This document shows, one piece after another, positions 20,326 through 28,981 of a DNA stretch of 36,850 nucleotides. The number at the start of each line of letters is the position of its first letter. The stretch's first letter is position 1. The position numbers and the translations under genes are program-made. Source of the DNA: Candidatus Omnitrophota bacterium (lineage in GTDB: Bacteria; Omnitrophota; Gorgyraeia; Gygaellales; Profunditerraquicolaceae); contig JAQTPA010000008.1 of assembly GCA_028713155.1 (NCBI GenBank), positions 1-36,850 on the forward strand, given 5' to 3'. The notes under the pieces are model-generated. The model saw nothing but the letters and a program-made list of their open reading frames with translations. It did no database searches and was not told where the DNA came from.

Positions 20326-20889
20326 ATGGAAAAAATAGTCCCAAGATTGCTGGAAAAATATAGAAAAGAAATAGCCCCGCAGATGGTCCAGGACTTAAAA
20401 CTCAAAAATAAGATGGCTGTGCCGCGACTGGAAAAAATAGTGGTGAATATGGGCGTGGGCGAAGCATTACAGGATGTAAAGATCCTGGAAAAGGCGATGG
20501 ATGAGCTAGCGGCAATTACCGGGCAAAAGCCGATTATGCGCCGCGCTAAAAAAGCCATCTCTAATTTCAAAGTCAGGGAAGGCTCGCCTATAGGCTGTAA
20601 GGTTACTTTGCGCCGGGCAATGATGTATGAATTTATGGACCGCTTGTTGAATATCGCCTTACCGCGTATCCGCGATTTCAGGGGCGTCTCGACCAAGGCC
20701 TTTGATAAGGCGGGCAATTATACTTTAGGCCTTTCCGAACAGGGGATATTCCCGGAGATTGAGTATGATAAATTGACCCGGACGCAAGGTATGGATATAA
20801 CGTTCGTAATCAGAAACGTAAAATCAAAGGAACAGGCTTTTCTTATGCTGAAATTATTTGGCATGCCCTTTAAAACCGATAAGGATTAG
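20326..20889 (+). CDS. rplE: 50S ribosomal protein L5
   Basis: A 187-residue protein, full length. L5 features are [19 protein letters not shown] (about 33-51), [28 protein letters not shown] and the C-terminal [12 protein letters not shown]5 binds 5S rRNA and contacts the P-site tRNA in the central protuberance. In E. coli the start region of rplE is the S8 translational operator; I do not see a clear S8-like helix in the 4-nt spacer or first codons, but only a structure search could judge this. Confidence 0.97.
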   Translation: MEKIVPRLLEKYRKEIAPQMVQDLKLKNKMAVPRLEKIVVNMGVGEALQDVKILEKAMDELAAITGQKPIMRRAKKAISNFKVREGSPIGCKVTLRRAMMYEFMDRLLNIALPRIRDFRGVSTKAFDKAGNYTLGLSEQGIFPEIEYDKLTRTQGMDITFVIRNVKSKEQAFLMLKLFGMPFKTDKD

Positions 20890-20900
20890 ATAATAAAGTT

Positions 20901-21086
20901 ATGGCTAAAAATTCACAGATAGCAAGATGGAAAAGATCACCTAAGTTCTCAACGCGTAAATATAACCGTTGTGCCATTTGCGGCAGGAGCGGCGGGTATT
21001 TGCGCAGGTTCCAGTTGTGCCGCATATGTTTTAGAGAATTGGCCTGGCAGGGTTTAATACCGGGTGTCAAAAAAGCCAGCTGGTAG
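20901..21086 (+). CDS. rpsN: 30S ribosomal protein S14, zinc-binding short form
   Basis: A 61-residue protein of the short, C+ type of S14 (rpsZ/rpsN1 type). The zinc-binding cysteines are C24, C27, C40 and C43 (CAICGRS...[10 protein letters not shown]). It ends in the conserved [12 protein letters not shown]14 helps assemble the 30S head. It lies 11 nt after rplE in the normal spc position. The 43 nt after it form one of the larger gaps in the cluster. Confidence 0.96.
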   Translation: MAKNSQIARWKRSPKFSTRKYNRCAICGRSGGYLRRFQLCRICFRELAWQGLIPGVKKASW

Positions 21087-21129
21087 GAGAGCTTTTTAAA
21101 TAAAATATAAGTAGAATTGGGGGGAGTAA
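21087..21129 (+). other. AT-rich spacer between rpsN and rpsH
   Basis: This 43-nt gap is unusually long for this part of the cluster. It has an AT-rich stretch (21094-21110) containing TATAAG at 21106-21111, which could be a -10 box, but the matching -35 region (about 21083-21088) is poor. It ends in a G-rich ribosome-binding run (21119-21126). I cannot support a promoter call; no hairpin is evident. Confidence 0.3.
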
Positions 21130-21525
21130 ATGTCAAGGACCGATTTAATAGCCGATTGCTTTACGATCATACGCAATGCCATTATGACCAAAAAGGACAG
21201 CGTGGATGTCCCGGCTTCCAATACCATAAAATCTATTATGGATATTCTGAAAAAAGAAAGCTATGTAGATAATTTTAAACTGATTGAGGACAAAAAACAG
21301 GGATTGGTACGTATTTATTTAAAATATATTGCCGGAAAATCCGCGATCAGGAATATAAAACGTATTTCACGGCCGGGTCTGCGTTTATATGTAAGGCATA
21401 AAAAAGTGCCTGTAGTTTTAAGAGGCAAAGGCCTGGCAATTATTTCTACTTCCGGCGGTATCATGACCGATAAAGATGCCCGCGAAAAAGGTTTAGGCGG
21501 GGAGGTTATCGGTTATATCTGGTAA
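21130..21525 (+). CDS. rpsH: 30S ribosomal protein S8
   Basis: A 131-residue protein, standard S8 length. It begins MSRTDLIADCFTIIRNA and has the C-terminal signature KGLAIISTSGGIMTDKDA and GGEVIGYIW. S8 binds helix 21 of 16S rRNA and in E. coli represses the spc operon. A strong G-rich Shine-Dalgarno (GGGGGGAG) ends 3-4 nt before the ATG. The next gene, rplF, starts 8 nt downstream. Confidence 0.97.
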   Translation: MSRTDLIADCFTIIRNAIMTKKDSVDVPASNTIKSIMDILKKESYVDNFKLIEDKKQGLVRIYLKYIAGKSAIRNIKRISRPGLRLYVRHKKVPVVLRGKGLAIISTSGGIMTDKDAREKGLGGEVIGYIW

Positions 21526-21533
21526 GGAAAATT

Positions 21534-22085
21534 ATGTCTAGAATAGGAAAAAAACTTATTGTTATTCCCAAGGATGTCAAGGTTGAGGTAAAGGATCGCG
21601 TTGTTTCGGTAGAGGGCGCTAAAGGCAAATTAAATATGTGCCTTTCTCCCCGGATCAACCTGGAAATTAAGGACGGCCAGATCCTGGTCAGGCGGGTGGC
21701 GGATACCAAGATGGATAAGTCGCTCCACGGGCTATCCCGCGCCCTGATAGTTAATATGATTAAGGGTGTAACCGAAGGCTATGTTAGAGAGCTTGAAATA
21801 ATCGGAGTAGGTTTTAAGGCCGCGGTGCAGGGAAACAGCCTAAATATGAGTTTAGGGTTTTCTCATCCTGTAAATTTTCAGATACCGCCAGGTATAACAG
21901 TAGAAACCCCTAAGCCTACACAGATAGTTGTAAGGGGTATTGATAAACAATTAATCGGCAAGGTGTCTACCGAGATACGTGCGATTTTTCCTCCTGAACC
22001 ATATAAGGGGAAAGGGATACGTTTTGCGGGCGAATACGTAAAGAAAAAGGTAGGCAAAGCCCAGGCAACCAGTGGTGGAAAATAA
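21534..22085 (+). CDS. rplF: 50S ribosomal protein L6
   Basis: A 183-residue protein with the duplicated L6 fold. It starts MSRIGKKLIVIPKDVKVEV. The second repeat contains GYVRELEIIGVGFKAAVQGN and the end has the signature PPEPYKGKGIRFAGEYVKKK. L6 lies near the sarcin-ricin loop and the factor-binding site. A 2-nt gap leads to rplR. Confidence 0.97.
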   Translation: MSRIGKKLIVIPKDVKVEVKDRVVSVEGAKGKLNMCLSPRINLEIKDGQILVRRVADTKMDKSLHGLSRALIVNMIKGVTEGYVRELEIIGVGFKAAVQGNSLNMSLGFSHPVNFQIPPGITVETPKPTQIVVRGIDKQLIGKVSTEIRAIFPPEPYKGKGIRFAGEYVKKKVGKAQATSGGK

Positions 22086-22087
22086 AA

Positions 22088-22447
22088 ATGAATAAAAAAG
22101 AACTCTCCAGGTTAAAGAGACACCGTCGGATCAGGATGAAAATGCAGGGCTCAAAAGACAAGCCGCGCCTGGTAGTCAAGCGCAGCTTAAATAACCTTTC
22201 CGCCCAGATTATTGACGATACCGAAAATAAGGTATTGTTTTCATACTCAACGGCAAGCAAAGAATTCAAGCAGAAGGCAGCCGGTGCCGGAAACGTTAAA
22301 TCCGCCCAAGTTTTCGGAGAATCCTTTTCCAGGCTGGCCAAGGAGAAGGGGATCAGTAAGATCATATTTGACCGGGCAGGCTATTTATATCACGGCAGGA
22401 TAAAGGAATTTGCCGAGTCTTTGAGAAAAGGCGGAATGGAGTTTTAA
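22088..22447 (+). CDS. rplR: 50S ribosomal protein L18
   Basis: A 119-residue protein. The basic N-terminus contains RLKRHRRIRMKMQGSKDKPR, followed by LVVKRSLNNLSAQIIDD and the C-terminal DRAGYLYHGRIKEFAESLRK with GGMEF. L18 binds 5S rRNA together with L5 and L25. It lies between rplF and rpsE in canonical order with 2-3 nt gaps. Confidence 0.97.
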   Translation: MNKKELSRLKRHRRIRMKMQGSKDKPRLVVKRSLNNLSAQIIDDTENKVLFSYSTASKEFKQKAAGAGNVKSAQVFGESFSRLAKEKGISKIIFDRAGYLYHGRIKEFAESLRKGGMEF

Positions 22448-22450
22448 CAT

Positions 22451-22906
22451 ATGCGCGAATTAAACATTGAACAACAGCCGGAATTAATTGAAAAAGTAAT
22501 TACGATAAACCGTGTGACTAAGGTTACCAAAGGCGGAAAAAAACTGCATTTTAGCGCGCTGGTTGTCGTCGGCGACACTAAAGGCAGGGTAGGTTTTGCC
22601 CTGGATAAAGCGAATGAAGTTGCCGATGCGATACGCAAATCCTTAACCAAGGCCAAGAAGAGCCTTTTTAGGGTGAAATTGGAAGGCTCAACCATACCGC
22701 ATGAAATTATCGGGGAATACGGCGCGGCTAAAGTTATGCTTAAGCCCGCTTCCGAGGGCACAGGAGTAATTGCCGCAGGCCCGGTGCGCGCGATATGCGA
22801 GGCAGCAGGGATAAAAGATATACTAACTAAGTGCCTTAAATCTAATAATCCCATTAATGTTATTAAGGCCACGGTTGCAGGCCTTAAGGGCCTTAAGAGT
22901 AATTAA
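22451..22906 (+). CDS. rpsE: 30S ribosomal protein S5
   Basis: A 151-residue protein, somewhat shorter than E. coli S5 (167) at both ends but with both domains. The dsRBD-like N-terminal half has [20 protein letters not shown] and [17 protein letters not shown]. The C-terminal half has [38 protein letters not shown] and [11 protein letters not shown]5 acts in decoding fidelity and the mRNA entry tunnel. rpmD (L30), which normally follows, is absent: rplO starts 2 nt later. Confidence 0.96.
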   Translation: MRELNIEQQPELIEKVITINRVTKVTKGGKKLHFSALVVVGDTKGRVGFALDKANEVADAIRKSLTKAKKSLFRVKLEGSTIPHEIIGEYGAAKVMLKPASEGTGVIAAGPVRAICEAAGIKDILTKCLKSNNPINVIKATVAGLKGLKSN

Positions 22907-22908
22907 AG

Positions 22909-23406
22909 ATGAAAAGTAAAAATTCCGTAAAAACCAGGAAGGCAGAATCTATAGAGCAACAGGTAAGCCTGTTTAGTTTAAGGGCGCCTGTTGGCAGCCA
23001 TAAGCGCAGAAAATATCTGGGTAGGGGCTCTGGTTCCGGCCACGGCAAGACTTCTACCCGGGGAAGCAAGGGCCAGACTTCCCGCGCCGGACGGCATTTT
23101 TATTTAGGTTTTGAAGGAGGGCAGTCTCCTTTAGTGCGTAAGATGCCTAAGCGCGGATTTACCAATATTTTCAGGAAAGAATATCAGATTATAAATTTAG
23201 CAAGCCTCGTAAAGATCAAAGAAACCACGATCAGCCCCGAATTAATGGCGCTTAAAGGACTGATCAAGGATAAATCTAAATTAATCAAGGTGCTTGGGCA
23301 GGGTGAGATCAAAAAACCGGTTACGGTACAGGCCCACGCATTTTCTAAAAAAGCCGCTGAAGAAATTAAAAAAGCGGGTGGTACCGTAGAAGTGATCAAT
23401 GTTTAG
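22909..23406 (+). CDS. rplO: 50S ribosomal protein L15
   Basis: A 165-residue protein. The L15 core begins around residue 23 (LRAPVGSHKRRKYLGRGSGS, then GHGKTSTRGSKGQTSRAG) and continues to the C-terminal KKAAEEIKKAGGTVEVINV. The first 22 residues form a polar extension relative to typical L15 proteins; no other ATG start is available, so it appears genuine unless a non-ATG start is used. L15 is a late-assembly 50S protein. It follows rpsE by 2 nt, with no rpmD between, and its last codons overlap the secY start by 8 nt. Confidence 0.95.
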   Translation: MKSKNSVKTRKAESIEQQVSLFSLRAPVGSHKRRKYLGRGSGSGHGKTSTRGSKGQTSRAGRHFYLGFEGGQSPLVRKMPKRGFTNIFRKEYQIINLASLVKIKETTISPELMALKGLIKDKSKLIKVLGQGEIKKPVTVQAHAFSKKAAEEIKKAGGTVEVINV

Positions 23407-24745
23407 CGCGCTGGTTAATTCGTTCAAGATACCGGATTTAAAAAGGCGCCTAATTATTACCGGAGCTTTAATCGCGGTATACCGGATAGGTTGTTACATC
23501 CCTACTCCCGGAATAGACGGGGCAGCGTTAGCTGAGTTTTTCAACCGCCTGGCTAAAACTCAAGGCGGCACGATCTTTGGCATAATCAATATGTTTTCCG
23601 GCGGAGCAATGGAAAAGCTGACCATATTTGCCCTGGGGATTATGCCTTACATATCCTCATCGATTATTATGCAGCTTTTAACCGCGGTTATCCCGGCTTT
23701 AGAGAAAATGGCTAAAGAGGGAAAGGCCGGTTATGAAAAAATAAACCAGCTTACGCGGTATGGCACGGTAGCCTTAGCTTTAATCCAATCGTATTTTATC
23801 GCTCTCTGGCTGGAGAACCCGGCGCGTTTTGAAGGCTTACGGATAGTGATGCACCCGGGATGGAATTTCCGCATAATCACGGTTTTAACCTTGACTACCG
23901 GAACAATCTTTATCATGTGGCTGGGTGAACAGATCCAGGAGAGGGGCATTGGTAACGGCATATCCCTGATAATTACCGCAGGTATTATTTCCAGGATTCC
24001 AGCAGCCATGCATCAGCTGTTTGTCCTGATTTCGCCTTTTGACGCCGCTCGGCGCCAGATCCAGCCGCTTACGCTGTTAATTATGGCTCTTTTTTTAGTT
24101 GGTGTGGTCTTTGCGGTAATCATGATTACCCAGGGGCAGAGAAAAATTCCCGTGCAGTATGCCCGCAGGATTGTGGGGAGGAAGATCTACGGAGGGCAAT
24201 CTACCTACATTCCTTTAAAAGTAGATACTTCCGGGGTTATCGCGATTATCTTTGCCCAATCGATTATATTGTTTCCGGCGACTCTGGCATCGTTTATTCC
24301 TAATCCTGGTTTTCAGAGGTTAGCCGAGAGCTTAATCCGCGGCCATCTGCTTTATACTTTTGTCTACGGGCTCTTGATTATGTTCTTTTGTTATTTTTAC
24401 ACCGCTATCGTATTTAATCCGCAGGACCTCTCGGAAAATATGAAGAAATACGGAGGGTTTATCCCCGGGATAAGGCCAGGAGCTCCCACGGCGGAATTTT
24501 TAGATTACGTAATGACCAGGATTACTTTAGCCGGAGCGGTTTTCATCGTCTTCATCGCTATATTTCCGGACTTTATTATGGCCTGGCTTAAAGTGCCGTA
24601 CCTGGTGGCTTCTTTCTTCGGCGGGACTGGTATATTGATTATCGTCGGAGTTATGCTGGATACATTGAAACAAATCGAATCGCACCTATTGACGCATCAT
24701 TACGAAGGCTTTATTAAAGGCAGCCATATCAAAGGAAGAAGATAA
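23399..24745 (+). CDS. secY: Preprotein translocase subunit SecY
   Basis: A 448-residue membrane protein with about ten transmembrane helices. Family motifs are YRIGCYIPTPGIDG after helix 1, the plug region MFSGGAMEKLTIFALGIMPY, GNGISLIITAGI, and the cytosolic loop GQRKIPVQYARRIVGRKIYG. The C-terminal part includes NPQDLSENMKKYGGFIPGIR and PTAEFLDYVMTR. It is the channel of the Sec translocon with SecE (108-299). It overlaps rplO by 8 nt and adk by 1 nt (TAATG), the classical rplO-secY-adk order. Confidence 0.98.
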   Translation: MFSALVNSFKIPDLKRRLIITGALIAVYRIGCYIPTPGIDGAALAEFFNRLAKTQGGTIFGIINMFSGGAMEKLTIFALGIMPYISSSIIMQLLTAVIPALEKMAKEGKAGYEKINQLTRYGTVALALIQSYFIALWLENPARFEGLRIVMHPGWNFRIITVLTLTTGTIFIMWLGEQIQERGIGNGISLIITAGIISRIPAAMHQLFVLISPFDAARRQIQPLTLLIMALFLVGVVFAVIMITQGQRKIPVQYARRIVGRKIYGGQSTYIPLKVDTSGVIAIIFAQSIILFPATLASFIPNPGFQRLAESLIRGHLLYTFVYGLLIMFFCYFYTAIVFNPQDLSENMKKYGGFIPGIRPGAPTAEFLDYVMTRITLAGAVFIVFIAIFPDFIMAWLKVPYLVASFFGGTGILIIVGVMLDTLKQIESHLLTHHYEGFIKGSHIKGRR

Positions 24746-25410
24746 TGCGGATTGTTTTATTGGGACCGCCGGGCGCGGGTAAAGGGACACAAGCCAAAAA
24801 GTTAGCCGAACGTTTAAGCCTGGCCCATATTTCTACCGGAGATATTTTAAGGCAGAATGTTAAGGACGGTACAGCTTTAGGCAAAGAAGCTAAGGATTTT
24901 ATGGAGCGCGGGCTCCTGGTCCCGGATGAATTAATGAGTAAGATGCTCCTGGAAAGATTTTCTCAAAGCGATATAGGGGACGGCTTTATCCTGGACGGTT
25001 ATCCGCGTAATTTTGCTCAAGCTAAAACTTTAGAGGATATCTTCAGGCAAAAAAATATCGAAATAGATATGGTCGTCTATCTTGATTCCAGCGATAAGGT
25101 GATTATCCAAAGGCTCAGTGGCCGCCTGGTCTGCAATACCTGCGGGGCTAATTTCCATATTACGAATATGCCCCCTAAAACAAAAGGTATTTGCGATAAA
25201 TGCGGCGGGACGCTCTTTCAGAGGACCGATGACAAGGAAGAGACAATCAAGAAACGGCTGGAAGTCTATAAAGGAGAGGTTTCCGGCTTGATAAAATATT
25301 ACCAGGATAAAAAGAAATTATACCGTCTGTCGGCAGACGGCCAAGCGGATGTGGTTCTTGAAGAAATAGTTGCTCTTACAAAAAAATTGTATGGTTCCCC
25401 TAAAGTCTGA
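24745..25410 (+). CDS. adk: Adenylate kinase, zinc-LID type
   Basis: A 221-residue long-form adenylate kinase (ATP + AMP to 2 ADP). The P-loop GPPGAGKGT is at 7-15, the AMP-binding region has HISTGDILR (28-36) and DGYPRNFAQA (84-93). The LID domain carries four cysteines, C130, C133, C150 and C153, as in zinc-binding adenylate kinases of Gram-positive and other lineages; E. coli has none. It is coupled to secY by a one-base overlap. Its 3' end overlaps map by 20 nt. Confidence 0.97.
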   Translation: MRIVLLGPPGAGKGTQAKKLAERLSLAHISTGDILRQNVKDGTALGKEAKDFMERGLLVPDELMSKMLLERFSQSDIGDGFILDGYPRNFAQAKTLEDIFRQKNIEIDMVVYLDSSDKVIIQRLSGRLVCNTCGANFHITNMPPKTKGICDKCGGTLFQRTDDKEETIKKRLEVYKGEVSGLIKYYQDKKKLYRLSADGQADVVLEEIVALTKKLYGSPKV

Positions 25411-26134
25411 GAAAGACCTTCAGATGATTAAGCAGTCCGCGCAGATTTTATCTAAGGTGATGCGTAGGATTGGGAAGGTTATCCAGGAGGGCGTTTTGAC
25501 CCGCGAGATCGATGCTCTGGCTGAAGAATTAATCCTGGAGCAAAATGCCCTGCCGGCTTTTAAAGGGTACAAAGGTTTCCCGGCAACGGTCTGCACTTCC
25601 GTAAACGAAGAGATCGTGCACGGTATCCCCTCAGAGAGAAGATTAAAAAACGGGGATATTATAGGCTTAGATGTAGGAGTAAAATATAACGGTTATTTCT
25701 CAGATGCGGCAGTTACCCTGCCGGTAGGCCTGGTTCCGGCAAAGGTAAAAAAGCTTATTCAGGTTACGCGCGAGGCTTTAGCCGAAGGGATAAAAGAAGC
25801 AAAACCGGGGAATCATCTTTTAGACATCTCGGCAGCCATCCAGTGTTATGTTGAAAAAAATGGTTTTTCCGTTGTGCGGCAATTTGTCGGGCATGGCATA
25901 GGAACCAGCCTGCACGAGGAACCGGAGATACCTAATTTCGGCCAGCCCCATCACGGGCTGCTCCTGGAAAAAGGGATGGTCCTGGCTATTGAACCGATGG
26001 TCAACTTGGGGGGTTGGGAAGCTGAAATTTTAGATAACGGCTGGACCGCGGTAACCAGGGATAGGTTGCCTTCGGCGCATTTTGAACATACGGTAGCCAT
26101 AACCGAAAAGGGCCCGGAGATTTTGACCAAATAG
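25391..26134 (+). CDS. map: Methionine aminopeptidase, type I
   Basis: A 247-residue type Ia enzyme that removes the initiator methionine. The five metal ligands are D94 and D105 (GLDVGVKYNGYFSDAA), H168 (FVGHGIG), E201 (AIEPM) and E232 (HFEHTVA). There is no N-terminal zinc-finger extension. The start at ATG 25391 gives the expected MVPLKSEKDLQMIKQSA; a TTG at 25370 in the same frame would add seven unlikely residues. It overlaps adk by 20 nt and lacks a clear Shine-Dalgarno, so translation is probably coupled. infA follows after 3 nt. Confidence 0.96.
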   Translation: MVPLKSEKDLQMIKQSAQILSKVMRRIGKVIQEGVLTREIDALAEELILEQNALPAFKGYKGFPATVCTSVNEEIVHGIPSERRLKNGDIIGLDVGVKYNGYFSDAAVTLPVGLVPAKVKKLIQVTREALAEGIKEAKPGNHLLDISAAIQCYVEKNGFSVVRQFVGHGIGTSLHEEPEIPNFGQPHHGLLLEKGMVLAIEPMVNLGGWEAEILDNGWTAVTRDRLPSAHFEHTVAITEKGPEILTK

Positions 26135-26137
26135 ATT

Positions 26138-26356
26138 ATGCCTAAAGAAGAACTGATTGAAACCGAAGGAAAGATTGTCGAAGCGCTGCCTAACGCCATG
26201 TTTAAGGTAGAACTGGCAAACGGCCATGTCGTGCTGGCGCATGTATCAGGGAAGATGCGCATGAATTTTATAAGGATTTTACCGGGAGATAAAGTGAAAT
26301 TAGAGCTTTCTCCTTATGATTTAAACAGAGGAAGGATAACATTCAGGGTTAAATAA
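26138..26356 (+). CDS. infA: Translation initiation factor IF-1
   Basis: A 72-residue single OB-fold protein of exact IF-1 length. It contains [40 protein letters not shown] and [20 protein letters not shown], ending [13 protein letters not shown]-1 occupies the A site of the 30S subunit during initiation. Its place between map and rpmJ is canonical. One base separates it from rpmJ. Confidence 0.98.
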   Translation: MPKEELIETEGKIVEALPNAMFKVELANGHVVLAHVSGKMRMNFIRILPGDKVKLELSPYDLNRGRITFRVK

Positions 26357-26357
26357 A

Positions 26358-26471
26358 ATGAAAGTAAAAGCTTCGGTGAGAAGGATTTGCGACAAATGCA
26401 AAATTGTGAGAAGAGCCAGGGTAGTGAGGGTAATTTGTTCTAACCCCAAACATAAGCAGAGACAGGGCTAA
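26358..26471 (+). CDS. rpmJ: 50S ribosomal protein L36, zinc-binding form
   Basis: A 37-residue protein found by reading the gap between infA and rpsM. It begins [15 protein letters not shown] and ends HKQRQG. The zinc ligands of the C+ form are all present: C11, C14, C27 and H32. L36 is a late-assembly 50S protein. The start follows infA by one base and the gene ends 14 nt before rpsM; AAAAGGAG in that gap serves rpsM. The length matches the family exactly. Confidence 0.97.
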   Translation: MKVKASVRRICDKCKIVRRARVVRVICSNPKHKQRQG

Positions 26472-26485
26472 AAAGGAGAAGCATA

Positions 26486-26899
26486 ATGCCAAGGGTGCTG
26501 GGTGTAGATATACCTAAAGAAAAAAGGATTGAGATATCTTTAACTTACCTGTACGGTATGGGTAGGGCGTTATCCAATAAAATCCTTAAAGATATAAATA
26601 TAGACCCCGCTAAACGCGCTAAAGATTTAAGCGAAGAAGAAGTCGCGCGGATTACCAATACTTTGCAAAAAGGCGGGATTAAACTGGAAGGGGATTTACG
26701 CCGCGATATATCCCAGAATATTAAAAGATTAATGGATATCGGTTCATGGCGGGGCTCAAGGCATAAAAAAGGCCTTCCGGCCAGGGGCCAGCGTACGCGG
26801 ACCAATGCCCGGACCAGGAAGGGCCCGCGCAGGAGGGGTAATATGGCCATCGTCAAGAAAACAGAACCGGCGAAAGCATCAGCAAAACCCGCTAAATAA
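26486..26899 (+). CDS. rpsM: 30S ribosomal protein S13
   Basis: A 137-residue protein. The family pattern is clear: [31 protein letters not shown], and the C-terminal [20 protein letters not shown] with [12 protein letters not shown] Lys/Ala/Pro-rich tail of about 15 residues ([14 protein letters not shown]) extends beyond the usual end. S13 contacts the P-site tRNA and forms bridges to the 50S subunit. AGGAG lies 7 nt upstream of the ATG. The S4-binding pseudoknot leader of the E. coli alpha operon cannot fit in the 14-nt gap. Confidence 0.97.
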   Translation: MPRVLGVDIPKEKRIEISLTYLYGMGRALSNKILKDINIDPAKRAKDLSEEEVARITNTLQKGGIKLEGDLRRDISQNIKRLMDIGSWRGSRHKKGLPARGQRTRTNARTRKGPRRRGNMAIVKKTEPAKASAKPAK

Positions 26900-26921
26900 A
26901 AATACAGAAAGAGGGAATTAA

Positions 26922-27311
26922 ATGGCGACCAAAGAAAGGGCGAAGAAAAAAAAGATAGCCAGGGGCATAAGTTCGGGCATTGCCCATATTCAGGCAAGTT
27001 TTAATAATACTATAATTACCATTACCGATAAACAGGGTAATGTTCTGGTTTGGTCAGCTCCGGGAATCGTAGGCTATAGTGGGTCTAAAAAATCTACGCC
27101 CTTTGCTGCCCAGATAGCTGCGTCGGATGCGGCGAGGAAAGCTAAAGAGGTTGGCATTAAAGACGTAGAGGTGCGCGTAAAGGGACCGGGTTTTGGCCGG
27201 GAGAGCGCCATCAGGGCGCTACAGGCTTCGGGCCTGATTATCACTTTGATTAAAGATGTGACTCCTATCCCGCATAACGGTTGTCGTCCGAAGAAGAAAA
27301 GGAGAGTGTAA
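26922..27311 (+). CDS. rpsK: 30S ribosomal protein S11
   Basis: A 129-residue protein, standard length. The core includes [40 protein letters not shown] and [16 protein letters not shown], ending in [17 protein letters not shown]11 lies on the 30S platform near the E site and mRNA exit. It is 22 nt after rpsM with GAGGGAA upstream, and 3 nt before rpsD. Confidence 0.97.
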   Translation: MATKERAKKKKIARGISSGIAHIQASFNNTIITITDKQGNVLVWSAPGIVGYSGSKKSTPFAAQIAASDAARKAKEVGIKDVEVRVKGPGFGRESAIRALQASGLIITLIKDVTPIPHNGCRPKKKRRV

Positions 27312-27314
27312 TTT

Positions 27315-27950
27315 ATGGCACGGTATATTGATGCAGTTTGCAGGTTGTGCCGCAGGCAGGGAGAGAAGCTTTTCCTGAAAGGCACAAAGTGCACGACAGA
27401 AAAATGCCCGGCTTCCAGGAGGGCGTATCCGCCTGGGCAGCACGGCCAGGGAGGCAAAAGACGAGGCAAGCTTTCTAATTACGGCCTGCAGTTAAAGGAA
27501 AAACAAAAAGTAAAAAGAATCTACGGGGTCCTGGAGAAACAATTCCGCCGCTATTTTAAGATTGCTTCCAAAAGCAAGGGTGTTACCGGAAAGGTTCTCC
27601 TGCAATTATTGGAGCGCAGGCTGGATAACGTAATTTTTCGTTTAGGTTTAGGCCTTTCCAGGGCGCAGGCCAGGCAGTTGGTGCGTCATAATTTAATTAC
27701 GGTCAATGCGCGCCGGGTAAATATACCTTCCTACCTGGTAATTGGGGGAGATCTTATCCAGGTCAAAGCTAAAGAAAAGGCGTTGCATAAGATAAAAGAT
27801 ATTCTGGAACAATCCAAGGAGAGGAGCGTTCCCAGCTGGCTGGAATTTAATGCTTCCGGTTTAAGCGGTAAGGTTTTAAGGTTACCGGAAAAAGACGACA
27901 TTCAACAGCCTATACAAGAGCAGTTGATTGTAGAGTTATATTCTAAATAA
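27315..27950 (+). CDS. rpsD: 30S ribosomal protein S4, zinc-binding form
   Basis: A 211-residue protein. The N-terminal zinc site uses C9, C12, C26 and C31 (VCRLCRRQ...KCTTEKC), the C+ form. The S4 RNA-binding domain has [20 protein letters not shown] and [16 protein letters not shown] (about 97-132). S4 nucleates 30S assembly, affects fidelity and, in several bacteria, represses its operon. The order rpsM-rpsK-rpsD-rpoA-rplQ is canonical. A 35-nt gap follows. Confidence 0.97.
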   Translation: MARYIDAVCRLCRRQGEKLFLKGTKCTTEKCPASRRAYPPGQHGQGGKRRGKLSNYGLQLKEKQKVKRIYGVLEKQFRRYFKIASKSKGVTGKVLLQLLERRLDNVIFRLGLGLSRAQARQLVRHNLITVNARRVNIPSYLVIGGDLIQVKAKEKALHKIKDILEQSKERSVPSWLEFNASGLSGKVLRLPEKDDIQQPIQEQLIVELYSK

Positions 27951-27985
27951 TAGAGAGTTTAGACTCATTCAAGGAGGAATAATAG

Positions 27986-28978
27986 ATGGGTATAAAATGG
28001 AGAGATTTTCAGTTACCAAAAAGATTAGAGTGTGAGGAGGCTACTTATACTAATACTTACGGTAAGTTTTCCGCGGCACCCTTTGAGAGGGGTTACGGAG
28101 TTACTCTGGGTAATTCCTTAAGAAGAGTTTTATTCTCCTCTATACAGGGGAGCGCGGTAACTAGCGTTAAAATTTCCGGAGTGCAGCATGAATTTTCTGC
28201 TATCCCGGGAGTCCTGGAGGATATTCCCGAGATAATCCTGAACATTAAAAGCCTGGTCTTGAATTCACATTCAAAAATCCCTAAGACGATATACATTAAA
28301 GCTAATTCCAAGGGAGAGGTCAAGGCTAAGGATATTGAAGGCGATGAAACTATTGAGATCATCAACCCGGATTTGCATATAGCTACCTTGACCAAGGATA
28401 CCAAATTGAATATTGAAATGGGTGTTTCCCTCGGCCAGGGCTATGTCCCCGCAGAGTTAAGTAAGAAAGAAGATAAAGCTATAGGCGTTATTCCGATTGA
28501 TGCCATATTTACTCCTATAAAAAAGGTTAATTTCTTTGTGGAGAATACCCGCGTCGGGCAGCGTACGGATTACGATAAATTAATCCTGGAAATATTCACT
28601 AACGGCGCGATCAGCCCTAAAGACGCGTTGTTATACGCCTCCAATATACTCCAGAGGCACCTGGATATATTTGTTAATTTCGGGCAGCTTCCCGAGGATA
28701 TAGTAGAAGAAGAGTTAGAAATGACCAAGGAAGAAGTATCGCTGTATGAAAAACTAAGGCTCCCTATTTCGGAGCTGGAGTTATCCGTGCGCAGTTCTAA
28801 TTGCTTAAGAGAAGCGGGAATCAAGATCATCGCGGATTTAGTTAAGAAGACCGAAGACGATATGCTGGATTTTAAAAACTTCGGTAAAAAGTCATTAACC
28901 GAAATAAAAGAGTTGATGATGGGCATGGGATTAACCTTAGGCATGCAGATTGACTCTAAAAAAATAAAAAAGGCTTAA
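27986..28978 (+). CDS. rpoA: DNA-directed RNA polymerase subunit alpha
   Basis: A 330-residue alpha subunit. The N-terminal assembly domain has PFERGYGVTLGNSLRRVLFS (32-51) and GYVPAE. A linker of about 235-260 leads to the C-terminal domain. R269 in LELSVRSSNCLREAGI corresponds to E. coli R265, the key UP-element DNA contact. The end contains FGKKSLTEIKELM and MGLTLGM. AAGGAGGA sits upstream of the ATG in the spacer. It completes the core polymerase with RpoB and RpoC. Confidence 0.98.
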   Translation: MGIKWRDFQLPKRLECEEATYTNTYGKFSAAPFERGYGVTLGNSLRRVLFSSIQGSAVTSVKISGVQHEFSAIPGVLEDIPEIILNIKSLVLNSHSKIPKTIYIKANSKGEVKAKDIEGDETIEIINPDLHIATLTKDTKLNIEMGVSLGQGYVPAELSKKEDKAIGVIPIDAIFTPIKKVNFFVENTRVGQRTDYDKLILEIFTNGAISPKDALLYASNILQRHLDIFVNFGQLPEDIVEEELEMTKEEVSLYEKLRLPISELELSVRSSNCLREAGIKIIADLVKKTEDDMLDFKNFGKKSLTEIKELMMGMGLTLGMQIDSKKIKKA

Positions 28979-28981
28979 AAT

